Assembly (NCBI RefSeq): GCF_015223065.1
Contig: NZ_JADFBY010000012.1
Coordinates: 45,796 to 109,795 of the forward strand
Origin: Mucilaginibacter sp. JRF
GTDB taxonomy: Bacteria > Bacteroidota > Bacteroidia > Sphingobacteriales > Sphingobacteriaceae
DNA length: 64,000 bases
Reading direction: 5' to 3'
Part shown: piece by piece, positions 9,429 through 18,459 of the stretch
How positions within the stretch are numbered: the first letter of the stretch is position 1
Layout: each line of letters opens with the position of its first letter
Made by a program: the position numbers and the translations under genes
Notes under the pieces: model-generated
Databases searched by the model: none
What the model saw: the letters and a program-made list of their open reading frames with translations, nothing else
What the model was told of the DNA's origin: nothing

Positions 9429-10784
9429 ATGAAGAAAACAATACTTATAGCGCTGCTAATATCAGCGGCATGCTCGGGCTTTGCCCAAAACAAAAAAACC
9501 GCAACAAAATATACGGCCATTAAACCGGTTGGGGTTATAAAAAATTTGAGCGATAGCGCCCTGCTTGATGTGGTGCAACGCCAAACCTTCCGTTACTTTT
9601 GGGATTTTGCCCACCCGGTTAGCGGTATGGCGCTCGAACGCAGCAACGTTGCCTTTGATTATGGCGGCGAAGTGGTTACCACAGGCGGCACGGGCTTCGG
9701 CATTATGGCCATGATAGTAGCGGTTGACCGTAAGTGGATACCCCGCGAGCAGGCGGTTGACCGTATGCTCAACATGGTAAAGTTTTTGGCCAAGGCCGAT
9801 GCTTACCACGGTGTGTTTCCGCATTGGTTGAATGGCGAAACCGGCAAGATTATTCCGTTTGGTCGTAAGGATGACGGGGGTGATCTGGTTGAAACATCGT
9901 TCCTTTTCCAGGGCTTGCTTACTGCTAAACAATATTACAGCGGCAATACGCCAAAGGAGGAAGAATTGCGTAACCGCATAGGCTGGTTATGGAGTGAGGT
10001 TGAGTGGGACTGGTATACCCACGAGCGCGATAACCTGTACTGGCACTGGTCGCCAAACAATGGCTGGGCCATGAATTTCCCGATACGTGGTTTTAACGAG
10101 TGTTTAATTACCTACGTACTGGCCGCCTGCGCCGAGCGTTACCCCGTAGATGCCGACCGAATTTACAATCGTGGCTGGGCACAAAGTGATTTCTTTAAAA
10201 ACGGACGGTCGTTCTATGGCATTAAGTTGCCATTGGGTTTTGATTATGGTGGTCCGTTGTTCTTTACACATTACTCTTTCCTGGGGCTTAACCCTAAAGG
10301 GTTAAAAGATAAATATGCTGATTATTGGGAGCAGAACGTAAATCATACCCGCATCAACTACGCTTACTGTGTTGATAATCCTAAAAAATTTAAAGGCTAC
10401 GGCGAAAATTGCTGGGGTTTGACCGCCAGCGATAATCACGAAGGCTACAATGCCCACTCGCCAACTAACGACTTGGGGGTGATCACACCAACGGCCGCGT
10501 TATCGGCATTCCCATATACGCCGAAGGAATCAATGAAGGCCCTGCGCCATTTTTACTATGATCTGGGTGATAAAATTTGGGGCGAGTATGGTTTTGTGGA
10601 TGCCTTTAACGAGGGAAAGAATTGGTACGCCAAATCATACCTGGCTATTGATCAGGGGCCTATTGTGGTGATGATAGAGAACCACCGCAGCGGTTTACTA
10701 TGGAATTTATTTATGAGCGCGCCCGAAGTTCAAGGCGGTCTTAAAAAGTTAGGGTTTGAAAGTCCGGCTATAAAAAATAATTGA
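9429..10784 (+). CDS. GH144-like endo-beta-1,2-glucanase, second copy
   Basis: 451-residue paralogue of the preceding enzyme without the Ig-like domain. It has a cleavable signal peptide (ends GFAQ; a Cys at position 15 makes a lipoprotein possible but less likely) and then the full GH144/PF10091 domain at about 45-445. It keeps the shared landmarks: FRYFWDFAHP, HGVFPHWLNGETG, LVETSFLFQGL, LYWHWSPN, NCWGLTASD, AIDQGPIVVMIENHRSG. It starts 22 bp after the first copy. The pair may divide labour between the surface (lipoprotein copy) and periplasm (soluble copy), as seen for other endo-enzymes in such loci; this is inference. Confidence 0.85.
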   Translation: MKKTILIALLISAACSGFAQNKKTATKYTAIKPVGVIKNLSDSALLDVVQRQTFRYFWDFAHPVSGMALERSNVAFDYGGEVVTTGGTGFGIMAMIVAVDRKWIPREQAVDRMLNMVKFLAKADAYHGVFPHWLNGETGKIIPFGRKDDGGDLVETSFLFQGLLTAKQYYSGNTPKEEELRNRIGWLWSEVEWDWYTHERDNLYWHWSPNNGWAMNFPIRGFNECLITYVLAACAERYPVDADRIYNRGWAQSDFFKNGRSFYGIKLPLGFDYGGPLFFTHYSFLGLNPKGLKDKYADYWEQNVNHTRINYAYCVDNPKKFKGYGENCWGLTASDNHEGYNAHSPTNDLGVITPTAALSAFPYTPKESMKALRHFYYDLGDKIWGEYGFVDAFNEGKNWYAKSYLAIDQGPIVVMIENHRSGLLWNLFMSAPEVQGGLKKLGFESPAIKNN

Positions 10785-12541
10785 TGGCAAGAGGGATAAA
10801 TATATGGGGCATAGCCTGCACTTTGCTGCTATTTGCCGGTGTTGCTACCGCGCAAAACAGCCTGCGCACGTACTGTAATCCTATCAATATTGATTACGGG
10901 TATACACCTATTCCCAATTTTTCAACCGCGGGCAGGCACCGTGCTACGGCCGATCCGGTTATTGTAACTTATAAGGGCGATTACTACCTGTTCAGCACCA
11001 ACCAATGGGGCTATTGGTGGAGTAGCGACATGAGCAACTGGCATTTTGTAGCCCGTCATTTTTTGCGCCCGGAGCATAAGGTGTATGATGACCTGTGCGC
11101 CCCGGCGGTTTGGGTACAGGGCGATACGCTGATGGTGTTTGGCTCTACGTATTCGGATAACTTCCCGATATGGATGAGCACCAATCCTAAAGGTAATGAA
11201 TGGAAAGAAGCCATCCATAAGTTTGAACCCGGTGGCTGGGACCCCGCCTTTTTTCGTGATGATGACGGCAAGTTGTACATGTACAACGGTAGCAGCAATG
11301 TTTACCCCATATATGGTGCCGAGGTTGACCCGACCACATTCCATCTGAAAGGCTATCGTAAGGAGATGTACCTGTTGCAGCCTTACAAATATGGCTGGCA
11401 GCGTTTCGGCGAAAATCTGGATAACATCTTCCTCGACCCATTTATGGAGGGCGCCTGGATGACCAAGCATAACAAAAAATATTACTTGCAATACGGTGCT
11501 CCGGGTACCGAGTTCAGCGGCTATTCGGATGGGGTAATAGTAGGCGAGGGGCCTTTGGGGCCATTTAAGCCGCAGCCCATGCCGTTCAGTTATAAACCGG
11601 GTGGCTTTGCGCGTGGTGCCGGGCATGGGGCTACTTATCAGGATAAATGGAATAACTACTGGCATGTATCAACCATGGTTATCGCCATAAAAAACAACTT
11701 TGAGCGCCGCATTGGTATATGGCCTGCCGGGTTTGATAAGGATGATGTGATGTATTGCAACACTGCCTTTGGCGATTACCCTACCTATTTGCCTACCGGC
11801 GAAACAGACCACCTGAAAAGCAGCTTCACCGGGTGGATGCTGCTTAATTACAATAAGCCCGTAACGGTATCATCAACCCTGGGTAATTACTCGGCCAACA
11901 ACGCGGTTGATGAGGATATTAAAACTTATTGGAGTGCCTCAAGTGCAAAGGCCGGGGAGTGGATAGCTACTGATCTTGGTAATGTAAGTACCGTTAACGC
12001 GGTGCAAATAAACTATGCCGATCAGGATGCTGATGTGTTGGGTAAACCCTCGGGACCCTTTTATCATCAATACAAACTGCTTTACTCAACAGATAATAAA
12101 AGCTGGAAAGCACTTATCGACAAAAGCAATAACAAAACTGATGTTCCGCATGATTATGTGGAGCTGAGCAAACCGGTTAAGGCACGCTACATTAAGCTGG
12201 TAAATCAGCACATGCCTACAGGTAAGTTTGCCATCAGCGGCTTACGTGTGTTTGGCAATGGTGGTGGCGCCAGGCCCGATACGGTTAAAGAGTTTATTGT
12301 ACTGCGCACCGAAAAGGATAAGCGCGATGCCTGGATAAAATGGCGCCCGGTTGATAATGCCTACGCCTACAATATTTACACCGGCACAGCGCCCGATAAG
12401 TTGTACAACTGCATTATGGTGCACAATGCCAGTCAGTACTTTTTTAAGGCGATGGATAAGGATCTGCCTTATTATTTCCGCATAGAGGCTATTAATGAGA
12501 ACGGTGTTTCGCAGCCAACGGCGGTTATTAAATCAGAATAG
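10784..12541 (+). CDS. GH43-like five-bladed propeller protein with discoidin and FnIII domains
   Basis: 585-residue secreted protein (signal peptide 1-24, ending TAQ). Residues about 50-345 form a GH43-like propeller with candidate catalytic residues Asp57 (ATADPVI), Asp153 (GGWDPAFF) and Glu222 (FMEGAWM), matching the base, pKa modulator and acid of GH43. About 360-500 is an F5/8 type C (discoidin) domain and about 505-585 a fibronectin type III-like domain. The ATG at 10784 shares one base with the preceding TGA, so translation is probably coupled; a TTG at 10781 is less likely. GH43 enzymes usually release arabinose, xylose or galactose, which does not fit a pure beta-1,2-glucan locus, so the natural substrate may be decorated or the specificity may be new. 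Confidence 0.8.
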   Translation: MARGINIWGIACTLLLFAGVATAQNSLRTYCNPINIDYGYTPIPNFSTAGRHRATADPVIVTYKGDYYLFSTNQWGYWWSSDMSNWHFVARHFLRPEHKVYDDLCAPAVWVQGDTLMVFGSTYSDNFPIWMSTNPKGNEWKEAIHKFEPGGWDPAFFRDDDGKLYMYNGSSNVYPIYGAEVDPTTFHLKGYRKEMYLLQPYKYGWQRFGENLDNIFLDPFMEGAWMTKHNKKYYLQYGAPGTEFSGYSDGVIVGEGPLGPFKPQPMPFSYKPGGFARGAGHGATYQDKWNNYWHVSTMVIAIKNNFERRIGIWPAGFDKDDVMYCNTAFGDYPTYLPTGETDHLKSSFTGWMLLNYNKPVTVSSTLGNYSANNAVDEDIKTYWSASSAKAGEWIATDLGNVSTVNAVQINYADQDADVLGKPSGPFYHQYKLLYSTDNKSWKALIDKSNNKTDVPHDYVELSKPVKARYIKLVNQHMPTGKFAISGLRVFGNGGGARPDTVKEFIVLRTEKDKRDAWIKWRPVDNAYAYNIYTGTAPDKLYNCIMVHNASQYFFKAMDKDLPYYFRIEAINENGVSQPTAVIKSE

Positions 12542-12576
12542 AAAATAAGTTTAACTCAAGTATATACTACAAGATT

Positions 12577-14856
12577 ATGAAGTTATCAAAAATAGTCATT
12601 GCATCGTGCCTGGTGTTAACAGGCTTTGGGGCATCGGCACAAAAGGCCGCCCGCGATGCTAAGATGGATGCCTACATTAATAAACTGATGGCCAAAATGA
12701 CCATTGACGAAAAGATAGGTCAGTTGAATTTGCCATCAATAGGCTTTGATGTTACCGGGCCTATTTTGAGCCAGGGCGTTGAGGGTAAGATAGAAAAAGG
12801 CATGGTAGGCGGTGTATTTAATACCTACACGCCCAATGCCGTGCGTAAGCTACAGGAGCTGGCCATCAAAAAAACACGCCTTAAAATTCCTTTGCTTTTT
12901 GGTTATGATGTGATACACGGGCACCGTACTATTTTCCCGATACCGCTGGGCTTATCGGCATCGTGGGATATGCCGCTGATACAAAAAACCGCCCGTGCCG
13001 CTGCCGATGAGGCTACTGCCGATGGTTTGAACTGGGTGTTCTCGCCAATGGTTGATATAGCGCGCGATCCGCGCTGGGGCCGAGTGGCTGAAGGTGGAGG
13101 TGAAGATACCTGGCTGGGCTCGCAAATTGCAATAGCGATGGTTAAGGGCTACCAGGGTGAAAAGAATGACTTGCGCCGTGAGGATGCCGTATTGGCCTGT
13201 GTAAAACACTTCGCGCTGTATGGCGCTGCCGAGGCAGGGCGTGATTATAACACGGTAGATATGAGCATGCGTAAAATGACCGAAACTTACCTGCCTGCCT
13301 ACAAAGCCGCTGTTGACGCGGGTGTGGCCACGGTAATGAGCTCGTTCAACGAAATAAACGGCGTACCTGCCGCTGCTAACCACTGGCTGCTTACCGATTT
13401 ATTACGCAACCAATGGGGCTTTAACGGTATGGTAGCAACAGATTATACCGCCATTATGGAGCTGAAAAACCACGGCATGGGCGACGATGCCCAGGTAGCC
13501 AAACTGGCGCTGGTTGCAGGTAACGATATGGATATGGTGAGCGATCTGTTTATTGGTGAGTTGAAAAAACTGGTTCAGGCTAAAAAACTCGATGTAAAAT
13601 ATATAGACCTGGCTTGCCGCCGTGTGCTGGAATCAAAATACAAGCTGGGTTTGTTTGATGACCCATACCGCAATATTAGCGAGGATCGTGCTAAAAACAA
13701 TATTATGAATGCCGAAAAGCTTGCCCTGGCTAAAGAGGCGGCTGAAAAAAGTATGGTATTGTTAAAGAACGATAACAGCACCCTGCCATTAAAATCGGGA
13801 CAAAAAATTGCTTTTGTTGGGCCGATGGTTAAAAACCAGCGCGATTTGATAGGTAACTGGAGCGGTGCAGGCGACTGGAAAAAAGCCGTAAGCTTTTGGG
13901 ATGCCTTGCAGGCGCAATACCCATCAAACAAGTTTACCTATGCCAAAGGCGCCAACATATTGGATGATCAGGCACTGATAGATAAGCTTAATCCGCACGA
14001 TGCGCAAATAGTACTGGACAGTAAATCACCTGCCGACCTGATAAAAGAAGCGGTTAACAATGCCAAAGATGCCGATGTGGTTGTTGCCATGCTTGGCGAG
14101 GCCTTCGGTATGAGTGGTGAGGCTGCCAGCCGCAGCGATATTGGCCTGCCGGTAAATCAACAAAACCTGCTGAAAGCCCTGCGCGAAACAGGCAAGCCTA
14201 TTGTGTTGGTGTTGATGAACGGTCGCCCGTTGACTTTACAGTGGGAGCATGATAATACCGCCGCTATTTTAGAAACCTGGTTTCCGGGTACTAAGGCGGG
14301 CGATGCCATTGCCGATGTGCTTTTCGGTAAATACAACCCATCAGGCAAGTTAACCATGACCTTTCCGCGCAGCGTAGGGCAGGTGCCTATTTACTACAAT
14401 GCCAAGAGCACAGGTCGCCCGGTGAGCGATCAAAAATACACTTCAAAATATCTGGATATACCTAATACACCGCTGTATCCTTTCGGTCACGGTTTAAGCT
14501 ATACTACCTTTGGTTATAGTGATGTTAAGCTGAGCAAAACCAGCATACGCAATGGTGAGCGTTTACAAGCCAGCGTTACCCTAAGCAATACCGGTAAATA
14601 CGATGGGGAAGAAACCGTACAGCTATACATACGCGATATGGTAGGTTCAGTAACCCGTCCGCTTAAGGAGCTAAAAGGCTTCCAGAAAATATACCTGAAA
14701 GCAGGCGAAAGCAAAACGGTAACCTTTAACGTAAGTACCGACGACCTGAAATTTTACGACATCAACATGAAATATACCACCGAACCCGGCGACTTTAAAC
14801 TGTTCATTGGTAGCAGCTCAGCCGATGTTAAAGAGGCTGATTTCAAGTTGCTGTAA
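12577..14856 (+). CDS. bglX: GH3 beta-glucosidase (BglX type)
   Basis: 759-residue periplasmic glycoside hydrolase family 3 enzyme with signal peptide (1-21, ASAQ). It has the (beta/alpha)8 domain, the alpha/beta sandwich domain and the C-terminal FnIII-like domain (about 660-750). The likely nucleophile is Asp289 in VATDYTAI; the acid/base region is around Glu508-Glu515 (GEAFGMSGEAASR). RDPRWGR and CVKHFALYG are standard GH3 substrate-site motifs. It is last in the locus and would turn oligosaccharides into glucose. Some GH3 enzymes (BT_3567 of Bacteroides thetaiotaomicron, Lin1840 of Listeria innocua) act on beta-1,2-linked oligosaccharides, which fits the GH144 neighbours. A strong terminator follows at 14899-14925. 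Confidence 0.93.
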   Translation: MKLSKIVIASCLVLTGFGASAQKAARDAKMDAYINKLMAKMTIDEKIGQLNLPSIGFDVTGPILSQGVEGKIEKGMVGGVFNTYTPNAVRKLQELAIKKTRLKIPLLFGYDVIHGHRTIFPIPLGLSASWDMPLIQKTARAAADEATADGLNWVFSPMVDIARDPRWGRVAEGGGEDTWLGSQIAIAMVKGYQGEKNDLRREDAVLACVKHFALYGAAEAGRDYNTVDMSMRKMTETYLPAYKAAVDAGVATVMSSFNEINGVPAAANHWLLTDLLRNQWGFNGMVATDYTAIMELKNHGMGDDAQVAKLALVAGNDMDMVSDLFIGELKKLVQAKKLDVKYIDLACRRVLESKYKLGLFDDPYRNISEDRAKNNIMNAEKLALAKEAAEKSMVLLKNDNSTLPLKSGQKIAFVGPMVKNQRDLIGNWSGAGDWKKAVSFWDALQAQYPSNKFTYAKGANILDDQALIDKLNPHDAQIVLDSKSPADLIKEAVNNAKDADVVVAMLGEAFGMSGEAASRSDIGLPVNQQNLLKALRETGKPIVLVLMNGRPLTLQWEHDNTAAILETWFPGTKAGDAIADVLFGKYNPSGKLTMTFPRSVGQVPIYYNAKSTGRPVSDQKYTSKYLDIPNTPLYPFGHGLSYTTFGYSDVKLSKTSIRNGERLQASVTLSNTGKYDGEETVQLYIRDMVGSVTRPLKELKGFQKIYLKAGESKTVTFNVSTDDLKFYDINMKYTTEPGDFKLFIGSSSADVKEADFKLL

Positions 14857-14898
14857 CAATCTTTCTTTTTCTCGGATTATAAGTGTGTTAATTAAGTG

Positions 14899-14925
14899 AA
14901 TGCCCGGCCAAGCCGGGCATTTTTG
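14899..14925 (+). terminator. Rho-independent terminator of the glucan locus
   Basis: 10-bp GC-rich stem (AATGCCCGGC / GCCGGGCATT) with a 3-nt loop and a following TTTT run, 43 nt after the GH3 stop codon. Confidence 0.9.
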
Positions 14926-14956
14926 TTACAGGCATAATCATATAAACATTACGCGG

Positions 14957-14996
14957 AATGATGTAAATATAAGGTGGGTGCAGCGACTTAATTTTG
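14957..14996 (+). promoter_or_regulatory. Candidate activator box and -7 element of the Met/His-rich protein gene
   Basis: AATGATGTAA (14957-14966), then 22 nt, then TAATTTTG (14989-14996), which fits TAnnTTTG. The same 10-mer with the same 22-nt spacing precedes copA at 45338-45377. No TTTG at -33 is seen in either promoter, as expected if a bound activator replaces it. Confidence 0.5.
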
Positions 14997-15017
14997 TGGT
15001 AGTTTTTTTAGCTACCA
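14997..15017 (+). promoter_or_regulatory. Small hairpin in the 5' leader
   Basis: TGGTAG (14997-15002) and CTACCA (15012-15017) form a 6-bp stem with a T-rich loop, between the -7 element and the start codon at 15024. It could affect translation or be fortuitous. Confidence 0.3.
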
Positions 15018-15023
15018 TATTAT

Positions 15024-16403
15024 ATGATGAATAAACTGTTCCTGATACTTTCCCTCTCGATATTGATGACCCTGCCCGCCCTGGCACAGCATGACCACCA
15101 GATGCAAAAGGATACTGCCAAGCCTGATACAACTAAACATCAGCACAATATGCAGATGGGCGATATGGATGGCATGAAACACGATACTATGGCCATGCCG
15201 GGAATGAATCACTCCTACTCGTTAAGCTTGCCCATGAACCGTAATGGCTCCGGTACATCATGGATGCCTGATAATACGCCCATGTACATGCTCATGAAGC
15301 ATACTAAAAAAGGAATGTTCATGTTTCACGGTAGTATGTTTTTGCGCTATAACAACCAGCAGCTGAATGGCAAAACCCAGCGCAGCGATTCGCAGTTTGA
15401 CGCGCCAAACTGGTTTATGGCCATGTATAACAGGCAGGTAGGCAAAAACGGCTTGTTCAACATCAGCGCCATGCTTAGTGCCGACCCGTGGACGGTTACC
15501 GAACGTGGTTACCCGTTATTGTTTCAAAGTGGCGAAAGCTACAAAGGCCAAACCCTGGTTGACCGCCAGCATCCGCACGATCTGTTTAGCGGATTGACCA
15601 TTGGCTATACGCAGCGTTTAAGTAAAAAGGTAGATGTATTTGGCTACTTCGGTTACCCCGGCGAGCCCGCGCTTGGCGCTCCCGCATTTATGCACCGCAT
15701 TGTTGCGCTGAATGATCCAGATGCGCCGCTTGGTCACCACTGGCAGGATGCTACACACATTACTTACGGTGTAGCCACGCTGGGTGTACGGGTTGACAAG
15801 TATAAACTGGAAGGATCGATATTCACCGGCCGCGAACCGGATGAGAACAGGTATGATTTTGATAAGATGCGTTTTGACAGTTACTCGTGGCGGGCATCAT
15901 TCAACCCTAATAAAGCATGGGCTTTCCAGGTGTCGCAGGCATACATTAATAGTCCGGAGTTGTTGCATCCCGATGAAAATATATGGCGATATTCCGCATC
16001 GGCATTGTATGCTTCGCCCGTATCTCACGATGGAAAGTATTTTACCGGCGCATTGGTTTGGGGTATGAACCACAGTGGCCACGGCGATGAACATTCATTC
16101 TTAGCCGAGGGTACACGCCAGTTAAATAAGCAGGCGATATACGGGCGTTACGAATTTGTACAAAAATCGGAAGAGGAACTGGCACTTGAGGAGCAATTTG
16201 GCGAGGCAATATTCAACGTACACAAATTAACGCTGGGTACCAACCGCCGCCTGTTCAAAACCGGCCCGATAGAATATATCGGCGGCATTCAGGCATCCAT
16301 CAACTTAGCCCCCGAAAAATTGCACCCGCTTTACGGCAACACACCCATGAGCGGCCAGGTATACCTGCAAATACGCCCGGGGCTGATGAATCACAATATG
16401 TAA
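15024..16403 (+). CDS. Met/His-rich outer membrane protein, probably copper-related
   Basis: 459-residue protein with a signal peptide (1-21, ALAQ) followed by a stretch (about 22-72) very rich in His and Met (HDHQMQ, HQHNMQMGDMDGM, MAMPGMNH), the kind of sequence that binds copper in CopA/CopB/PcoB-like proteins. The remainder, with alternating aromatic beta strands and a weakly conserved C-terminus, looks like an outer-membrane beta barrel. I do not recognise a named family. Its promoter shares a 10-bp box at identical spacing with the copA promoter 30 kb away, which supports a role in copper handling. It stands alone between two terminators. Metal binding is inferred from composition. Confidence 0.7.
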   Translation: MMNKLFLILSLSILMTLPALAQHDHQMQKDTAKPDTTKHQHNMQMGDMDGMKHDTMAMPGMNHSYSLSLPMNRNGSGTSWMPDNTPMYMLMKHTKKGMFMFHGSMFLRYNNQQLNGKTQRSDSQFDAPNWFMAMYNRQVGKNGLFNISAMLSADPWTVTERGYPLLFQSGESYKGQTLVDRQHPHDLFSGLTIGYTQRLSKKVDVFGYFGYPGEPALGAPAFMHRIVALNDPDAPLGHHWQDATHITYGVATLGVRVDKYKLEGSIFTGREPDENRYDFDKMRFDSYSWRASFNPNKAWAFQVSQAYINSPELLHPDENIWRYSASALYASPVSHDGKYFTGALVWGMNHSGHGDEHSFLAEGTRQLNKQAIYGRYEFVQKSEEELALEEQFGEAIFNVHKLTLGTNRRLFKTGPIEYIGGIQASINLAPEKLHPLYGNTPMSGQVYLQIRPGLMNHNM

Positions 16404-16407
16404 AACC

Positions 16408-16443
16408 AAAAAGCGGCATGATATTGATCACGCCGCTTTTTTT
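16408..16443. terminator. Bidirectional terminator between convergent genes
   Basis: AAAAAGCGGC at 16408-16417 pairs with GCCGCTTTTT at 16432-16441, with an inner, one-mismatch extension (ATGAT/ATCAC). A and T runs on the two sides let it serve both the plus-strand gene ending at 16403 and ahcY ending at 16485. Confidence 0.85.
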
Positions 16444-16484
16444 ATCTCCAAAGCTTTCAGCTTTAGTCTTTATGCTTTCAGCTA

Positions 16485-17801
16485 TTAATAACGGTAATAC
16501 TCCGGTTTAAACGGACCTTCAACAGTTACGCCGATGTATTCAGCCTGATCCTGATCTAACACTTCCAGCTCAACACCAATTTTGGCAAGGTGCAGGCGGG
16601 CTACTTTCTCGTCAAGGTGTTTTGGCAGGGTGTAAACTTTGTTTTCGTAGTTACCACCATTGGTCCAAAGCTCTAATTGAGCAAGGGTTTGGTTGGTGAA
16701 TGAGTTACTCATTACAAAGCTTGGGTGACCTGTAGCACAACCTAAGTTCACCAATCGGCCTTCGGCTAATACAATTACGTCTTTACCGTCAATAGTGTAT
16801 TTATCAACCTGTGGTTTAATTTCAATTTTGCTGCTGCCGTAAGCGCTGTTTAACCAGGCCATGTCGATTTCGTTATCAAAGTGACCAATGTTACATACGA
16901 TAGCTTTATCCTTTAACGCGCGGAAGTGTTGCTCACGCACAATATCCTTATTACCGGTAGCGGTAACCACAATATCAGCCTCGGCAATAGCGGTGCTTAA
17001 TTTTTTAACCTCAAAGCCTTCCATAGCCGCTTGCAGGGCACATATTGGGTCAATTTCGGTAACAATAACACGTACACCGGCGTTACGCAGTGAGTCGGCT
17101 GAGCCTTTACCTACGTCGCCATAGCCACAAACAACGGCTACTTTACCGGCCATCATTACGTCGGTAGCGCGGCGGATAGCGTCAACTAACGATTCGCGGC
17201 AACCGTATTTGTTATCAAATTTTGATTTGGTAACCGAGTCGTTCACGTTAATGGCAGGCATTGGCAGCGTACCATTTTTCATACGCTCGTACAGGCGGTG
17301 TACACCGGTAGTAGTTTCTTCTGACAGGCCTTTTATAGCAGCTATCAGTTCAGGGTATTTATCCAATACCATGTTGGTTAAGTCGCCACCGTCATCCAAT
17401 ATCATGTTAAGCGGTTGGCGTTCTTCGCCAAAAAATAAGGTTTGCTCAATGCACCAGTCAAACTCCTCGGCGTTCATACCTTTCCAGGCGTAAACAGAGA
17501 TACCGGCAGCAGCGATAGCCGCGGCGGCGTGATCCTGGGTTGAGAATATATTGCATGATGACCAGGTAACTTCAGCACCCAGCTCAATCAAAGTTTCAAT
17601 CAATACAGCGGTTTGTATCGTCATGTGCAGGCAGCCTGCAATGCGCGCGCCGGCCAATGGTTTTGATGGGCCATACTCGGCACGTAATGCCATTAAACCC
17701 GGCATTTCAGCTTCAGCCAGTTCAATTTCTTTGCGGCCCCACTCAGCCAGCGAAATGTCTTTTACCTTGTATTTCAGGTAGGCAGTATCTACAGTCGACA
17801 T
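16485..17801 (-). CDS. ahcY: S-adenosylhomocysteine hydrolase
   Basis: Cytosolic enzyme that splits S-adenosylhomocysteine into adenosine and homocysteine, removing the inhibitory product of methyltransferases. The 438-residue protein has the normal length and complete motifs: the NAD-binding Rossmann motif GYGDVGKGSA, NVNDSVTKSKFDN in the substrate domain, GHFDNEID, and the conserved C-terminus ending KPEYYRY. A TACTTTTG promoter element lies 30 nt upstream. It is a single-gene unit convergent with the Met/His-rich protein gene. No riboswitch for S-adenosylhomocysteine is apparent in the short leader. Confidence 0.98.
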   Translation of the reverse strand: MSTVDTAYLKYKVKDISLAEWGRKEIELAEAEMPGLMALRAEYGPSKPLAGARIAGCLHMTIQTAVLIETLIELGAEVTWSSCNIFSTQDHAAAAIAAAGISVYAWKGMNAEEFDWCIEQTLFFGEERQPLNMILDDGGDLTNMVLDKYPELIAAIKGLSEETTTGVHRLYERMKNGTLPMPAINVNDSVTKSKFDNKYGCRESLVDAIRRATDVMMAGKVAVVCGYGDVGKGSADSLRNAGVRVIVTEIDPICALQAAMEGFEVKKLSTAIAEADIVVTATGNKDIVREQHFRALKDKAIVCNIGHFDNEIDMAWLNSAYGSSKIEIKPQVDKYTIDGKDVIVLAEGRLVNLGCATGHPSFVMSNSFTNQTLAQLELWTNGGNYENKVYTLPKHLDEKVARLHLAKIGVELEVLDQDQAEYIGVTVEGPFKPEYYRY

Positions 17802-17830
17802 ATTTTTTTATCTTTTTCTGTTATAGAATG

Positions 17831-17838
17831 CAAAAGTA
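17831..17838 (-). promoter_or_regulatory. Candidate -7 element of ahcY
   Basis: On the minus strand TACTTTTG matches TAnnTTTG, with a TTTC 20 nt further upstream in the -33 position. It is 29 nt before the ahcY ATG. Confidence 0.5.
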
Positions 17839-17950
17839 CATAATAATGTTTTGTTAATGAAATTGCTATGCTTGTGCATCAGTATATTACATCAACCGTC
17901 AAGCCAATGTTATTATTGCGCCCGTATTAATTGTTTTTGTTTGGAATTGA

Positions 17951-17958
17951 TATTTTTG
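17951..17958 (+). promoter_or_regulatory. Candidate -7 element of the bacilliredoxin gene
   Basis: TATTTTTG matches TAnnTTTG, 26 nt before the ATG at 17985, with a TTG 17 nt upstream. Confidence 0.45.
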
Positions 17959-17984
17959 TATTGATTTAATTTTAAGGATAGTAT

Positions 17985-18398
17985 ATGATGTACCCAGAAT
18001 ATTTAGTAGCCCCAATGCGTGCCGAACTGACCACCGCGGGCTTTGAAGAACTTAAAGATGCCGACGCGGTAAAAAACGCTATTGAAAGCGAAGGTACCGT
18101 ATTGGTTGTTGTTAACTCGGTTTGTGGTTGTGCCGCCGCTAACGCGCGCCCTGCTGCCCGTGCCGCCGTTACCTACGAAAAACACCCCGATAAACTGGTA
18201 ACTGTTTTTGCAGGTATGGAAAAGGATGCTGTTGATGCTGCCCGTAACTACATGCTGCCTTACCCGCCATCATCGCCATCAATGGCTTTGTTTAAGGATG
18301 GTAAGCTGGTGCACATCATCGAGCGTCATCAAATTGAAGGTCGCCCGGCGCAAATGATCGCCGATAACCTGGTATACGCTTTTGATCAGTACTGCTAA
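17985..18398 (+). CDS. BrxA/BrxB-family bacilliredoxin
   Basis: 137-residue thioredoxin-fold protein of the YphP/YqiW family, with the characteristic CGC motif at Cys47-Cys49 (VVNSVCGCAAANARP) and the cis-Pro segment YPPSSPSMALF. In Firmicutes these proteins remove bacillithiol from oxidised proteins; in Bacteroidota the thiol partner is less settled, so disulfide or mixed-disulfide reduction in the cytoplasm is the safe prediction. It has no signal peptide and is transcribed alone, divergent from ahcY. Confidence 0.93.
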   Translation: MMYPEYLVAPMRAELTTAGFEELKDADAVKNAIESEGTVLVVVNSVCGCAAANARPAARAAVTYEKHPDKLVTVFAGMEKDAVDAARNYMLPYPPSSPSMALFKDGKLVHIIERHQIEGRPAQMIADNLVYAFDQYC

Positions 18399-18459
18399 TC
18401 AGCATAAAAATATAAACAGAGAACTCGTTGCGAAAGCTTCGGGTTTTTTTGTGGAATTA

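Noticed and set aside
10922..11665. 247-codon minus-strand open frame inside the GH43-like gene
   Set aside because: It lies fully antisense to a strongly supported gene and has no recognisable domain.
18420..18452. Terminator after the bacilliredoxin gene
   Set aside because: A T run is present (GGGTTTTTTT) but the stem CGAA-AGC-TTCG is only 4 bp, too weak to list.
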